Assembly: GCA_030762935.1 (NCBI GenBank)
Contig: CM060900.1
Coordinates: 287,078,784 to 287,142,783, forward strand
Direction of reading: 5' to 3'
Origin: Hymenopus coronatus
Lineage: Eukaryota > Arthropoda > Insecta > Mantodea > Hymenopodidae
DNA length: 64,000 bases
Part shown: positions 56,079 to 64,000 of the stretch, piece after piece
Numbering within the stretch: position 1 is the first letter of the stretch
How the letters are laid out: every line of letters starts with the position of its first letter
The notes under the pieces: generated by a model
The model's database searches: none
Told to the model about the DNA's origin: nothing
The model's input: only the letters and a program-made list of their open reading frames with translations
Position numbers and translations under genes: made by a program

Positions 56079-56662
56079 TTAAGCCCAATGTTCAGTAGGC
56101 ACATGTTGATAAGTAGTTGATAGATTAATTTCTAGCTCATAAAGCTTTTTTCTAATACATTGCACATTTAAATGCATGAGGTTAATGTTGCATTCAGAAT
56201 TGGCATTATTACCTGTAAGTACATTTAAATGCAGAAGTTGAGTATTTTCTTTATTACAACTGCTGTTTGAAGTAATGTTACCTGTGCTGTCTAAGAATTC
56301 ATTCCCAGTAATATTTACCCTGTCATTATTATTTTCAAATGATTCACTAGGTTCACTAAAGGTATTGTTATACTCCTGTATGTTGTTACCTTCAATCACT
56401 AAGATGTCATCCACCACACAATTTATCAATTTCTCTTTTGCACTATTTTAGCGTCAGGCACTTCAGATTTTATGCAATTTATGAGATCTATTGACTCTCT
56501 CATAATTTCTTGTGTACATACACCTAGTTTTATGTTATTTGTCCCAGCATGCACCGCAACCACTTCTGGTTTAATTTCCTTTAAATTAACCCGTTCAACT
56601 TGATGTTGTAGCTTGTTTAACTTGATGTCTAGGAAACACCTCACATCATGTCTTTGATACAA
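56079..56662 (-). pseudogene. LINE ORF1 esterase-like segment and ORF2 start
   Basis: VNLKEIKPEVVAVHAGTNNI (about 56590-56535) is the GxND-type block of the SGNH-hydrolase-like domain found in ORF1 of CR1-group LINEs (here GTNN). Further left the frame gives an Asn/Ser-rich spacer, then INLMHLNVQCIRKKLYELEI (about 56190-56130), which is the usual start of the CR1/Jockey endonuclease (N in the active site). The short end TEHWA corresponds to the conserved (C/L)xxTEHW motif. Confidence 0.65.
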
Positions 56663-56984
56663 TTCTGACCTGAGAACTACAAAATGGAATCACTAGGACT
56701 AAAACTTTGGGCATCGCCAATGCTAGTCCCTGAATTCGTTGCATTGCACCTTCCCTTTGTCATTAAGCGCTGCGAATCTGTTCCTCACATTTACCTCAAA
56801 GTTATTTTTTGAATCTCGTAAAGGATTAATTAATACTGCATCTGAATGACATCTATTATGATTTGTATCTCACTTCAGTAAAACCATGATCCATATTTGA
56901 TAACTTTGTAGATCCGTTGTCTTTTGTTTTAGATAGAAAATTACTACACACACACCCCCGCATCCATGCACACATGTACTCTCT

Positions 56985-57148
56985 CTCTTTCTGCAATCTG
57001 TAGATCCTATTTTGAGATTAGACTCTATGCCCAAATTCTAGGATGTAGATCATGTCAAGAATTATATTTATTGATACTTATTAATACATTTATTTACAAA
57101 AAATAACTTTGACAATAAATTTTCAGAGGTGTCAGTTTAGCATAATTT
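56985..57148 (-). mobile_element. 5'-truncated LINE 3' tail, same family as the 60-62 kb LINE
   Basis: The reverse complement is colinear with 61786-61945: ACCTCTGAAAATT, TTTGTAAATAAATGTATTAA, TTGACATGATCTACATC, AGGATCTACAGATTGCA. The element end GATTGCA is followed by GAAAGAGAGAGAG here and by a GT repeat in the other copy. Confidence 0.85.
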
Positions 57149-57235
57149 ATAATTATATTTATATAAAAGTTTGTTGGCATTTTGCTGCTTGATGCTTTCA
57201 TTTTTCTTTATATGAAGTCATTTTTTATTGTTTAG

Positions 57236-57331
57236 ACTGTAGCAAGGCAAATTATGAACAGTAATGATGAAGGGGAAAGTGTCGGAATAGAGCTATTTCT
57301 CCGATGCTTTCAAGTTAAAATAGCTATTTAA
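57236..57331 (+). CDS. Candidate terminal exon partner of 49030-49166
   Basis: Acceptor TTTTTTATTGTTTAG ends at 57235. The phase-0 frame TVARQIMNSNDEGESVGIEL continues FLRCFQVKIAI to TAA (57329-57331). Joined in phase to the exon at 49166 it would extend a 43-residue segment by 31. A possible donor (CAA|GTTAAA at 57314) leaves open that the coding sequence goes on. The balanced, acidic composition is unlike the relics around it. The ~8-kb intron between them is filled with TEs. The pairing is inference from phase and lack of alternatives. Confidence 0.4.
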   Translation, partial: TVARQIMNSNDEGESVGIELFLRCFQVKIAI

Positions 57332-57457
57332 TGTTTTCAATATGTTATTTATGTGTGTCATGTATTATAAAAGAATAGTTGTGTGCTTAAACCCTATGCT
57401 TTAAAGAAAAAGTGGTTCACTTATCAAGGAAAAGTCTGGAGGCTCATTCAGGGACTC

Positions 57458-57462
<5 letters not shown>

Positions 57463-57534
<72 letters not shown>

Positions 57535-57543
57535 CCTCCCTCC
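57463..57543. repeat. (CT)n microsatellite
   Basis: About 34 CT units grading into CCCT repeats. Confidence 0.95.
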
Positions 57544-57613
57544 CTTCCCCCCTTATGTATTTCTTTTTGTGTGTTTTCTTCATAATGTTTACATTTTAAC
57601 ATATAGCATATAG

Positions 57614-58930
57614 ATTATTTCACTACACAGAAGCTTTTATCCCTGAATACAAAACCTATGTTCCCATGTCTTGCTTTTATAATAATAAGAGCCATTTCCT
57701 CAGTTTTGTAAATTTAGTGATAAGAATTTGTTCCCTGGGTACAAAAAAATTGATATATCAGTCTTCATTCTTCACAAGAAATTTATCCCAAATGGTTACT
57801 ACCAGTGTTCAAACTCATAAGAGTGTGGAAGCATGGGTGGAATTATTGTCAACATAATTAGATGCTCTTCAATTAAAAAGGAAATACACCGGTAGTAAGT
57901 ATATTTCATTTAAAGCTGATGACTATGGTCACATATTATTGTTGTTATTACTCTGATGATTGCTTTTACATACTAGCCATATGTAGGCATTAAGTTTCGG
58001 CCCTCTATGCCAATGATCTGTGTCAGTGTCTCACCCATAGCATTGAACATTTTAAAAATTTGATGCAACTTCCAAATTATTGTTATTTGTATTTGCTGTT
58101 TCAATTATCACTGTAATATAACAACTCTTGTCCTCTCCTAAGACCAGAATGTAGCCCTTCTAGATAGGTAATTCACAAATCAATTAAAATGTGATACCAG
58201 AACACAAAGCCACCTAACTGGGTACAGTTGTGCAACTTATTTTATTGCATATTTTTAAATATACTACTACTTATTTTGAAATAAAATTAATTTGTATGTG
58301 GAAATAAATTTCACTTTTATGTAGAACCAATAAAGTAAGCTTTAATTAAAAGTAAACTTCATTTTCAAAATAGTATTAAGTTTTCAGTTTTCTAATGCTT
58401 CCATTTTGTGGGTATTTTTCTTTTTGCATCTGCATCCAATTAATGCTTATAATAATAACAAAGGAATATTTATCTAGGCATAGTTAAAAAAAAAACAGTC
58501 TAAAATACTTTGGTAGCTAAACACGTAAGTTAAAATTGCTTTCAGGATACTAAACTACCAAGAAATTATACTTAAGGTTTTACATTGTAAAAGATACCAA
58601 AACAAATTTTAATGATTCCTTTATCAGCTGTTGAAGTTTTTCAAGGGTCTAATGGTTATAAATAAATGCTTTTATAATAATGGTCCTTTGAAGGGTGTTG
58701 GAATGAGATTTTTGTAATTTTTTTCTATTTTCTTGTTTTAATTGTATATTAAAATTTAGAATCTCCTACTCTTTTTGGTATAACTTCCATAGATGAATGC
58801 TATTTGTAAATAATTTTAAAATATTGTTGAAAAGAATCCTGCATAATACTTTTTTAGAACATTTTGGTACACTCACTTGTTAAAACATCAATAACCTTAA
58901 AATAAGAACTGAAGCTTTCCTGGCGACGTG
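57614..58930. other. AT-rich sequence, nothing recognised
   Basis: No coding, splice-paired or element-end signal supported. Confidence 0.45.
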
Positions 58931-58933
58931 TTA

Positions 58934-59119
58934 ATTCCAAATCTTCTCGGGCTTCTAGCCAGGTAAAAACTTGGCTTGACACCAACGTTTCGAAGAAGTG
59001 CATCTTCCTCGTCTTCAGGGTGCATCAGTTCACCCTGAAGACGAGGAAGATGCACTTCTTCGAAACGTTGGTGTCAAGCCAAGTTTTTACCTGGCTAGAA
59101 GCCCGAGAAGATTTGGAAT
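58934..59119. repeat. Perfect 89-bp inverted repeat with 8-bp loop
   Basis: Arms 58934-59022 and 59031-59119 are exact complements; loop CATCAGTT. Each arm, read inward-out, contains CACCCTGAAGACGAGGAAGA, then CTTCTTCGAAACGTTGGTG, then CAAGCCAAGTTTTTACCTGG. CTGAAGA...GAAACGTT with a CACC/GGTG pair resembles a minimal hammerhead ribozyme core (CUGANGA...GAAA). Such motifs occur in Penelope-like elements and retrozymes. The identity of the arms implies recent origin or ongoing conversion. Confidence 0.85.
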
Positions 59120-59315
59120 CAATAACCTTGTAATAATTAATGTTATTAGAGAAGAGATCTTTTTCTTATTTTGATCAGAAAGTTCTACTTCAGCTATTCG
59201 CAGCATTAGCATCCGACTCATATTTTCTTCATGTGAGAGTTTCAAAGTATTGTGAAGTTGTGTTTGGAAAGTTAGGTTACATTTGTTTAAATTTTATGTT
59301 TGAAAGCAACTTCTG

Positions 59316-59672
59316 AAGGAGTCAAATTTTCTTTACAAATGCCCCATTATCTCAGAAACTAATTGACACTAAGGGCTGAAATTTTTGCCACACATTTGCA
59401 CCTAAATAGGCTTTATTTTAACAAAAAAGGTTTTTATATGAATGGAATCTTTCTTTTTTAAGATTTAAAAATCGTCATTTTCAATAAAGTTTTAAGAGCC
59501 TTATATGAAAAAAAAAATCATGCTTTTCCTTCTAATGAACAGACTTATACTATCTTACATCAACAGTAAAGTTATTGCTGAATGTACATTGAAAAGTTTA
59601 GCTCATTATCTTAAATAGTTGCTGATAATGGGTCAAATTTTAACTTGGCAAGATAGGGCATTTCGACTCCCC
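59316..59672. mobile_element. Possible small TTAA-type MITE
   Basis: The right end ATTTCGACTCCCC is followed by TTAA (59673-59676). The left end CTGAAGGAGTCAAATTTT looks like a decayed complement (TTAAGGGGAGTCGAAAT expected). Inner motifs CAAATGCCCC and TGATAATGGG are roughly inverted. AT-rich, non-coding. Confidence 0.4.
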
Positions 59673-60129
59673 TTAAGGGCACTTTTTCTTCTGTCCTTAC
59701 CTTCAAGAGAAAGGTGAAAAAATGACATAGCTCGTACAAAACTTAGAGAAGATTTAAATAATATGTTGCTTGAAAAAATGAACAGTTATCATTTTGTTCT
59801 ACCCATACAGCTTGAGGAAGGTTATTTTGAAAAGTTCCATTCAATGCTCAAAGACATGTCAGCGTTAATAGCCCCAAACAAAGAAGGGGTATAACATTTT
59901 AGATTTCTCTAAATTTAGCACCAAATATACAAACTTCTCTTTACTACTCCCTTTTCTTACCAGAATCAGGTATACCTGCTTGACCTTATAGACATCATTG
60001 GTGATTTGAAGCCACAAGAAAGGTCTATTCCAGCTCTTTATGTCCATAAGTGCTAAATTTGGCAGTGTATCTAGTAATTTTGCAACATGTTGAAGACAAT
60101 GGCGACGGCATGTGGAATGGTTACTCATA

Positions 60130-61945
60130 GCATGCAACGACGTTAATTATATAGTAAACCAAACAGAAAACAGTGACAAGACATATTACAGCAAAAATCA
60201 TGATTGTGGAAATGAGATAGTACCCACAAGTGCAAGCAAAATAAAAAAAAGTAATACAATCCCTAATAAGCAGGAATTCATCAGGATACAATGAAATAAG
60301 CACAAAAATACTGAAAATATGTGTTGACGTTATTTGCAAACCTCTAAATCATATATGTAACATATCCATGTTAACATGAACATTTCCAGAGAGATTAAAA
60401 TATTCAGTCATTAAGCCATTGTACAAGAAAGGGCAAATCTCAGACAAATGTAATATTTTAGCAAAAGAGCAGTTTGGATTTAGGAAAATCATATAAACTA
60501 GTGATGCCATCTGCAATTTCCCAAATGAAGTTCTCAAGTCATTAGATGGCAAACTTAATTCACTAGAAATATTCTGTGATTTATCAAAGGCATTTGACTG
60601 CGTTAATCATGAAATACTTCTATCAAAATTATTACACTATGGAATTAGGGACAAGGGGTATCAATGGATTACATCTTACTTATCAAAAAGAAAGCAAAAG
60701 GTTATAATAAATACTTCAAATAACAGCAATTTATACTCTGAATGGTGTGAAATAAAGCAAGGTGTCCCACAAGGATCTATTCTGTGTCCCTTATTATTTT
60801 TAGTTTATATAAATGATCTACATGCAGTAATAAACAACAATGCTTATCCAGTTGTTTTTGTGGATGACACAAGTATTATAATCAAAGAACACAATGCCAG
60901 TCAGTTCCCAGATTCATCTAATAAAATTTTCAAAACACTAAATGATTGGTTTGAAAGTAATAAAATCCACATAAACTTTGAAAAAACAAACTACATTAAT
61001 TTTTGCACAAAGCATAAAAACATGGCAGACCTAAGGATAGAATATGAAAATAACCAGATTGCACAAGCCTGTAATACGAAATTCCTAGGTCTTATGATTG
61101 ATCTTAACATGAATTGGAAACACCATATTGATTATATCTTACACAAACTGAGCTCTGCATGTTTTGCAATCTGATCTTTAATTCAGCATATAAATAAGCG
61201 CATACTAAAAACAGTTTATTATGCATATTTTCATCCATTGATGACCTATGGAATAATATTTTGGGGAAATTCAGTAAATGCTAAAAAAGTATTCATTATG
61301 CAAAAAAGGTAATAAGAATAATTGCAGGGGAAAGACGATAAACTCACTGCAAGCCACTCTTCAAAATGTTTGAAATTTTACCATTAGCCTGTTAACATAT
61401 TCTAGCCATATTGTCATTTGTAATGAAACCCAGAAAAGTTTACAAAAAATACAGTAATTCATAACAAAGAGACCAGACATAGGCAGGACTTACATAGACC
61501 AACAAATAATTTGCAGTTATTTCAAAAAGGAGTTTACTACAAAGGAATAGTTTTGTTTAATTCACTTCCCTCTTCTATAAAAGAATTGTAAATGAACAAA
61601 AACAAGTTTAGATCAGAATTAAAAAGATACCTTATTACTCGCACCTTCTATACAGAGGAGGATTTCATTCAATCAAAAAATACTGGTAATAATATAACAC
61701 TGTAAATATAATAAACATGAATATTCTAAGAATGCAAGTGTATGGGTAGACTTAAGGAAATAGACATGTAATTGAAAATTATGCAGAACTAACACCTCTG
61801 AAAATTCATTACCAGAGTTATTATTTGTAAATAAATGTATTAATATGTATGAATAAATGTAATTGTTGACATGATCTACATCTTAGAGTTTGGGCTTTGA
61901 GTCTTAGCTCATAATAGGATCTACAGATTGCAATGTTTGTGTGTG
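60130..61945 (+). mobile_element. CR1/Jockey-like LINE, 3' half with long open RT frame and true 3' end
   Basis: Starts in pre-RT sequence (NKQEFIRI region, about 60270), RT to 61400, then 3' UTR to 61945 ending AGGATCTACAGATTGCA and a GT repeat. The end is confirmed by the second tail at 56985-57148. Endonuclease and ORF1 are missing (5' truncation). Confidence 0.8.
60440..61400 (+). pseudogene. LINE reverse transcriptase, 225-codon open segment
   Basis: After AKEQFGFRKII and a TAA (60494-60496) the frame is open from 60497 to a TGA at 61172: LEIFCDLSKAFDCVNHEILL (motif A), KQGVPQGSILCPLLFLVYIN (motif B), YPVVFVDDTSIII (motif C, FADD changed to FVDD with both Asp kept), FKTLNDWFESNKIHINFEKT, TKFLGLMIDLNMNWKHHIDY (thumb). 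After the stop it continues in frame as HINKRILKTVYYAYFHPLMT and YGIIFWGNSVNAKKVFIMQK. It is longer than ATG-based calling suggests and the best-preserved RT in the window. Confidence 0.9.
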
Positions 61946-61958
61946 TGTGTGTGGGTGG

Positions 61959-62113
61959 GTGTCAAAAGGAGGAATAATTGACGAAAAAAGGGCTAATAAA
62001 GGTGAACGCGTGGGTACATCAGCTGCAGGAAAGCAAAATGGTGTGTGTGTCAAAAGAAGGAATAATTGACAGAAAAAGGGCTAATAAAGGTGAACACGTG
62101 GGTACATCAGCTG
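61959..62113 (+). repeat. Direct repeat, 67-bp unit, two copies
   Basis: Copies 61959-62025 and 62047-62113 share GTGTCAAAAG, GGAATAATTGAC, GGGCTAATAAAGGTGAAC and GTGGGTACATCAGCTG, with only a few differences. The 21-base spacer CAGGAAAGCAAAATGGTGTGT includes GT units like those before copy 1. Confidence 0.9.
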
Positions 62114-62338
62114 TTTTTCTTTTGGTAGTGTTTAATGCCCGCAAGCAGTGACACTGGAGATACATGAATGAAGATGGAGCACTGGTGGAATGCGAAGGTG
62201 GGGGAAACCAGAGAACCCGGAGAAAACCCGCCCCAGCCTCACTTTGTCCACCACAAATCTCACATGTGGTTGCTTGGGATCGAACCCGGGCCATCTAGGT
62301 GAGAGGCAAGTGGTCTAACCACTCGGCCATGATGCGGC
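62114..62338 (-). mobile_element. tRNA-derived SINE, family 1, copy 4
   Basis: Minus orientation: head GGCCGCATCATGGCCGAGTG, GGTTAGACCACTTGCCTCTC, B box GGGTTCGATCCC, body ATGTGAGATTTGTGGTGGAC and GGGGCGGGTTTTCTCCGGGT, tail GGGCATTAAACACTACC. Shorter in the tail (lacks GGCACCGCAGGCGAT). Target duplication not clear. Confidence 0.9.
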
Positions 62339-62539
62339 CTAAAATGGTGGTGAAATGGTGGCGTCACTACATATGATTATCAATATTCTTAATAAGGACT
62401 TAAAAGCGGCACAGGAAAAAATAGTAAATCTGCAAAAATGAAACACTAAAAACACAGCTGATGCATAGAAAAGCAATAGAAAAGAAAGAGGATGCAAACA
62501 GAAATGAAGAATTCATGATCTTCGTATGAAGACGCAAAG

Positions 62540-62960
62540 TGCGAAGGCATTGTGAAACAAATATGGTAAGCAAAAGGAAATGTGAAAACAGTTTAAAACT
62601 GACGAACAGATATGACGTATTGAATGGATCTACCGAAGATACTTACTCGGAAGTAATAAAGCCAACATCAAAATCTGATAAAAAAAATCAGAAAAAACCA
62701 CAACGCAAAATGGTGTATTAGTGCTAGGGGACTCTCTACTCAAATTCTCTGAAGAATTGTATAGGGAAAAAGGATATGTGTGCAGTCTTACAGCAACCCT
62801 TCGATTTTTGGCTAAAGGGCGTTTGAAGACTTAAAAGTTTTCTCCAGGTATATCCGCTGCTTCTTTAAGCAACATACTGGAAAAATGTAAAGTTATATGT
62901 GATGTTCTCAAAACTGAGCGCATGAAGGCAGGCACAATTGTTGCTCAATGTTCAATTTGG
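62540..62960 (+). pseudogene. LINE ORF1 (esterase-like) fragment
   Basis: Plus strand: KLTNRYDVLNGSTEDTYSEV (62600-62660), basic SDKKNQKKPQRK, then in another frame VLVLGDSLLKFSEELYREKG (62717-62780, GDS block I of SGNH-type domains) and FSPGISAASLSNILEKCK (62840-62890). The GDS...PG order is that of the ORF1 esterase in CR1-group LINEs. Two shifts. The matching ORF2 is not seen on the right. Confidence 0.6.
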
Positions 62961-63243
62961 TGAATGATAGTTCGTGAATCTTTTGACATACCAGTAGTGA
63001 TAAAAAATCTGAATAATCATTGACTTAATGCACTTGTTATTGTAATCATCCATTTACATAGATTAAGTGGTACAGTCTCTTGCCAATTATGCATACAGTC
63101 ATAACTATGCTCATAAAATGAACATAAGGTTTTACTTGTAGTTTGTGTATCCACGGGTTGTAACAAGTGAGATGGATTCACTGGAGGTTCCTGAATAAGG
63201 AGTGTCTCTTCTTGAACGGTTGCAAACTTCACAGATATCAGTG

Positions 63244-63490
63244 TTATCTGTGGAGTGTATTAAGTAACCCTATATGAATTATGGCACTAATCAGGGACTC
63301 GGCATACACTGCTTGCCTTGGGTCCACCCTGGCCAACTTTTTAGAAATGTTTATAGTGAATGCGTCATATTCACTCAGTGGCTGGCTATTAGACTTCAAG
63401 GCAAACTTGCAGAAACTGGGCCTGAGAATCAGCAATTTTTCTTTCTTTTGGTTGTACTGTAGAGGGGATGACTTCTCGACCTGAGTGACG
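63244..63490 (-). pseudogene. MADF/BESS-like C-terminal segment, possible Harbinger accessory protein
   Basis: Minus frame: NSQPLSEYDAFTINISKKLA and RVDPRQAVYAESLISAIIHI. This resembles the short C-terminal helical motif (YDxFxxxVAxxLRxLxPxQxxxAxxLIxxVLF) of MADF/Myb-like proteins, which Harbinger elements often encode next to their nuclease. A nuclease fragment lies 130 bp away on the plus strand. The orientation leaves no room for its N-terminus here, so the fragment is rearranged or coincidental. Confidence 0.35.
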
Positions 63491-63565
63491 AAAGTAGAAT
63501 CTGAGTTATAAAAGTGTTATTTTGATTTTATTCTCATTAAAAATTAAATATCTATTATCTTTCAG

Positions 63566-64000
63566 TTTCCAACTAGTAAAGAAGAATGGAGGAAAATTGC
63601 ATGCGAATTTCTCAACAAATGGCAGCTCATTAACTGCAGAGGAGCACTAGATGGAAAACATATCCGAATTGTTCCGCCTGCACATTCCGGAGCAACATAC
63701 TACAACTATAAAAATGTCTATAGCATCGTTTTGCTGGCATTGGTAGGCCCCAACTATGAGCTTTTATATGTTGTGGTTGGAAAAAATGGAAGACTGTCGG
63801 ATGGGGGTGTGTTAGAATACACTGAATTTGACAGAAAATTACAATTTGCACAACTGAATTTACGTCACAATAGCGAAACTAATATGAATTTAAAGTTTGT
63901 GTTCCTTGGGGATGAAGCTTTTGGTTTGAATTAACATTTTCTCAAACCTTATGCTCAAAGATAACTAGATAGGGGCAAGAGAGTTTTCAACTACAGATTG
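63566..64000 (+). pseudogene. Harbinger (HARBI1-like) nuclease fragment, runs off right edge
   Basis: Follows an acceptor-like TTATCTTTCAG (63555-63565). The frame FPTSKEEWRKIACEFLNKWQ, GALDGKHIRIVPPAHSG (first Asp), YNYKNVYSIVLLALVGPNYE, VGKNGRLSDGGVLEYTEF (second Asp), LKFVFLGDEAFGLN (Glu of DDE) is colinear with HARBI1 nucleases. All three acidic residues are kept, but TAA at 63932 and a second stop about 14 codons later interrupt HFLKPYAQR...LDRGKRVFNYRL. Upstream exons are not recognised. It would cut 3-bp (TWA) targets with a Myb-like partner. Confidence 0.9.

Larger units (their letters stand above)
52600..56700 (-). mobile_element. CR1/Jockey-like LINE, near full length, interrupted by a mariner derivative
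   Basis: Minus-strand order: ORF1 esterase-like end (56662-56426), Asn-rich spacer and endonuclease start (56429-56079), endonuclease end (55958-55574), RT fingers (55069-54663), [palindromic insert 53777-54660], RT palm (53770-53437), thumb/C-terminus (53296-52719). No RNase H follows RT, which separates it from the I-like LINE at 3-7 kb. The domains are all present but broken by shifts. 5' and 3' limits are approximate. Confidence 0.8.

Noticed and set aside
57383..57613. 76-aa plus ORF
   Set aside because: Its core is the (CT)n microsatellite read as Leu-Ser repeats.
1..64000. CRISPR arrays, rRNA genes, bacterial operons
   Set aside because: No regularly spaced repeats, rRNA motifs or bacterial gene organisation seen; the window is eukaryotic.

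Overview
This is a eukaryotic, almost certainly arthropod, genomic window. It is AT-rich and packed with decayed transposable elements (TEs). There are no bacterial operons, rRNA genes or CRISPR arrays. The reasons for an arthropod, probably an insect with a large TE-loaded genome, are the TE mix (I-like and CR1/Jockey-like LINEs with an ORF1 esterase domain, mariner, Tc1, piggyBac, hAT, Harbinger, Tigger, two Gypsy relics), several tRNA-derived SINE families, intron-like splice signals and long microsatellites. I cannot name the species. Layout: 0-7.7 kb holds a LINE ORF1 running off the left edge, a small candidate host exon with a signal peptide (1653-1767, minus), a mariner scrap, an I-clade LINE ORF2 (endonuclease, RT, RNase H; minus) and a mariner with its catalytic Asp residues kept. 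7.7-13.2 kb is a Gypsy relic (minus) that has lost most of pol. 13.2-14.1 kb is a TTAA-flanked MITE. 14.2-17.2 kb holds a hAT relic and a LINE scrap. 18.5-22.1 kb is a complete but dead piggyBac element with an almost intact Tc1/mariner-type element nested in it. 22.1-27.1 kb holds a LINE scrap, an inverted-duplicated mariner split by a SINE, and a second Gypsy relic with its LTR. 27-31.7 kb is mostly unannotatable AT-rich sequence with microsatellites. 31.7-36.6 kb holds SINEs, a Tigger scrap and a Tc1 relic split by a SINE. 36.6-41.2 kb is nearly featureless. 41.2-43.7 kb is a second piggyBac element delimited by TTAA. 43.8-48.7 kb holds a tRNA-Val-like SINE and two Tc1/mariner relics with recognisable ends. 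49.0-49.2 kb and 57.24-57.33 kb are two phase-compatible candidate exons of one plus-strand host gene of unknown identity. Between them lie a mariner-type relic, a relic of an uncharacterised repeated protein family (51-52 kb) and a CR1/Jockey-like LINE (52.6-56.7 kb, minus) interrupted by a palindromic mariner derivative. 57.4-64 kb holds microsatellites, a perfect 89-bp inverted repeat with a hammerhead-like motif, a MITE, two more LINE pieces, a SINE and a Harbinger nuclease running off the right edge. The genes do not form a pathway. The window is intergenic or intronic host DNA with at least five nested insertions whose boundaries can be read from TA, TTAA or longer target-site duplications, which gives relative ages. 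Because most ORFs are broken, the notable items are structural: end-duplicated (palindromic) mariner derivatives, SINEs that split older elements, two independent TTAA element types, LINE tails landing on simple repeats, and a few open segments with splice signals that no TE explains.
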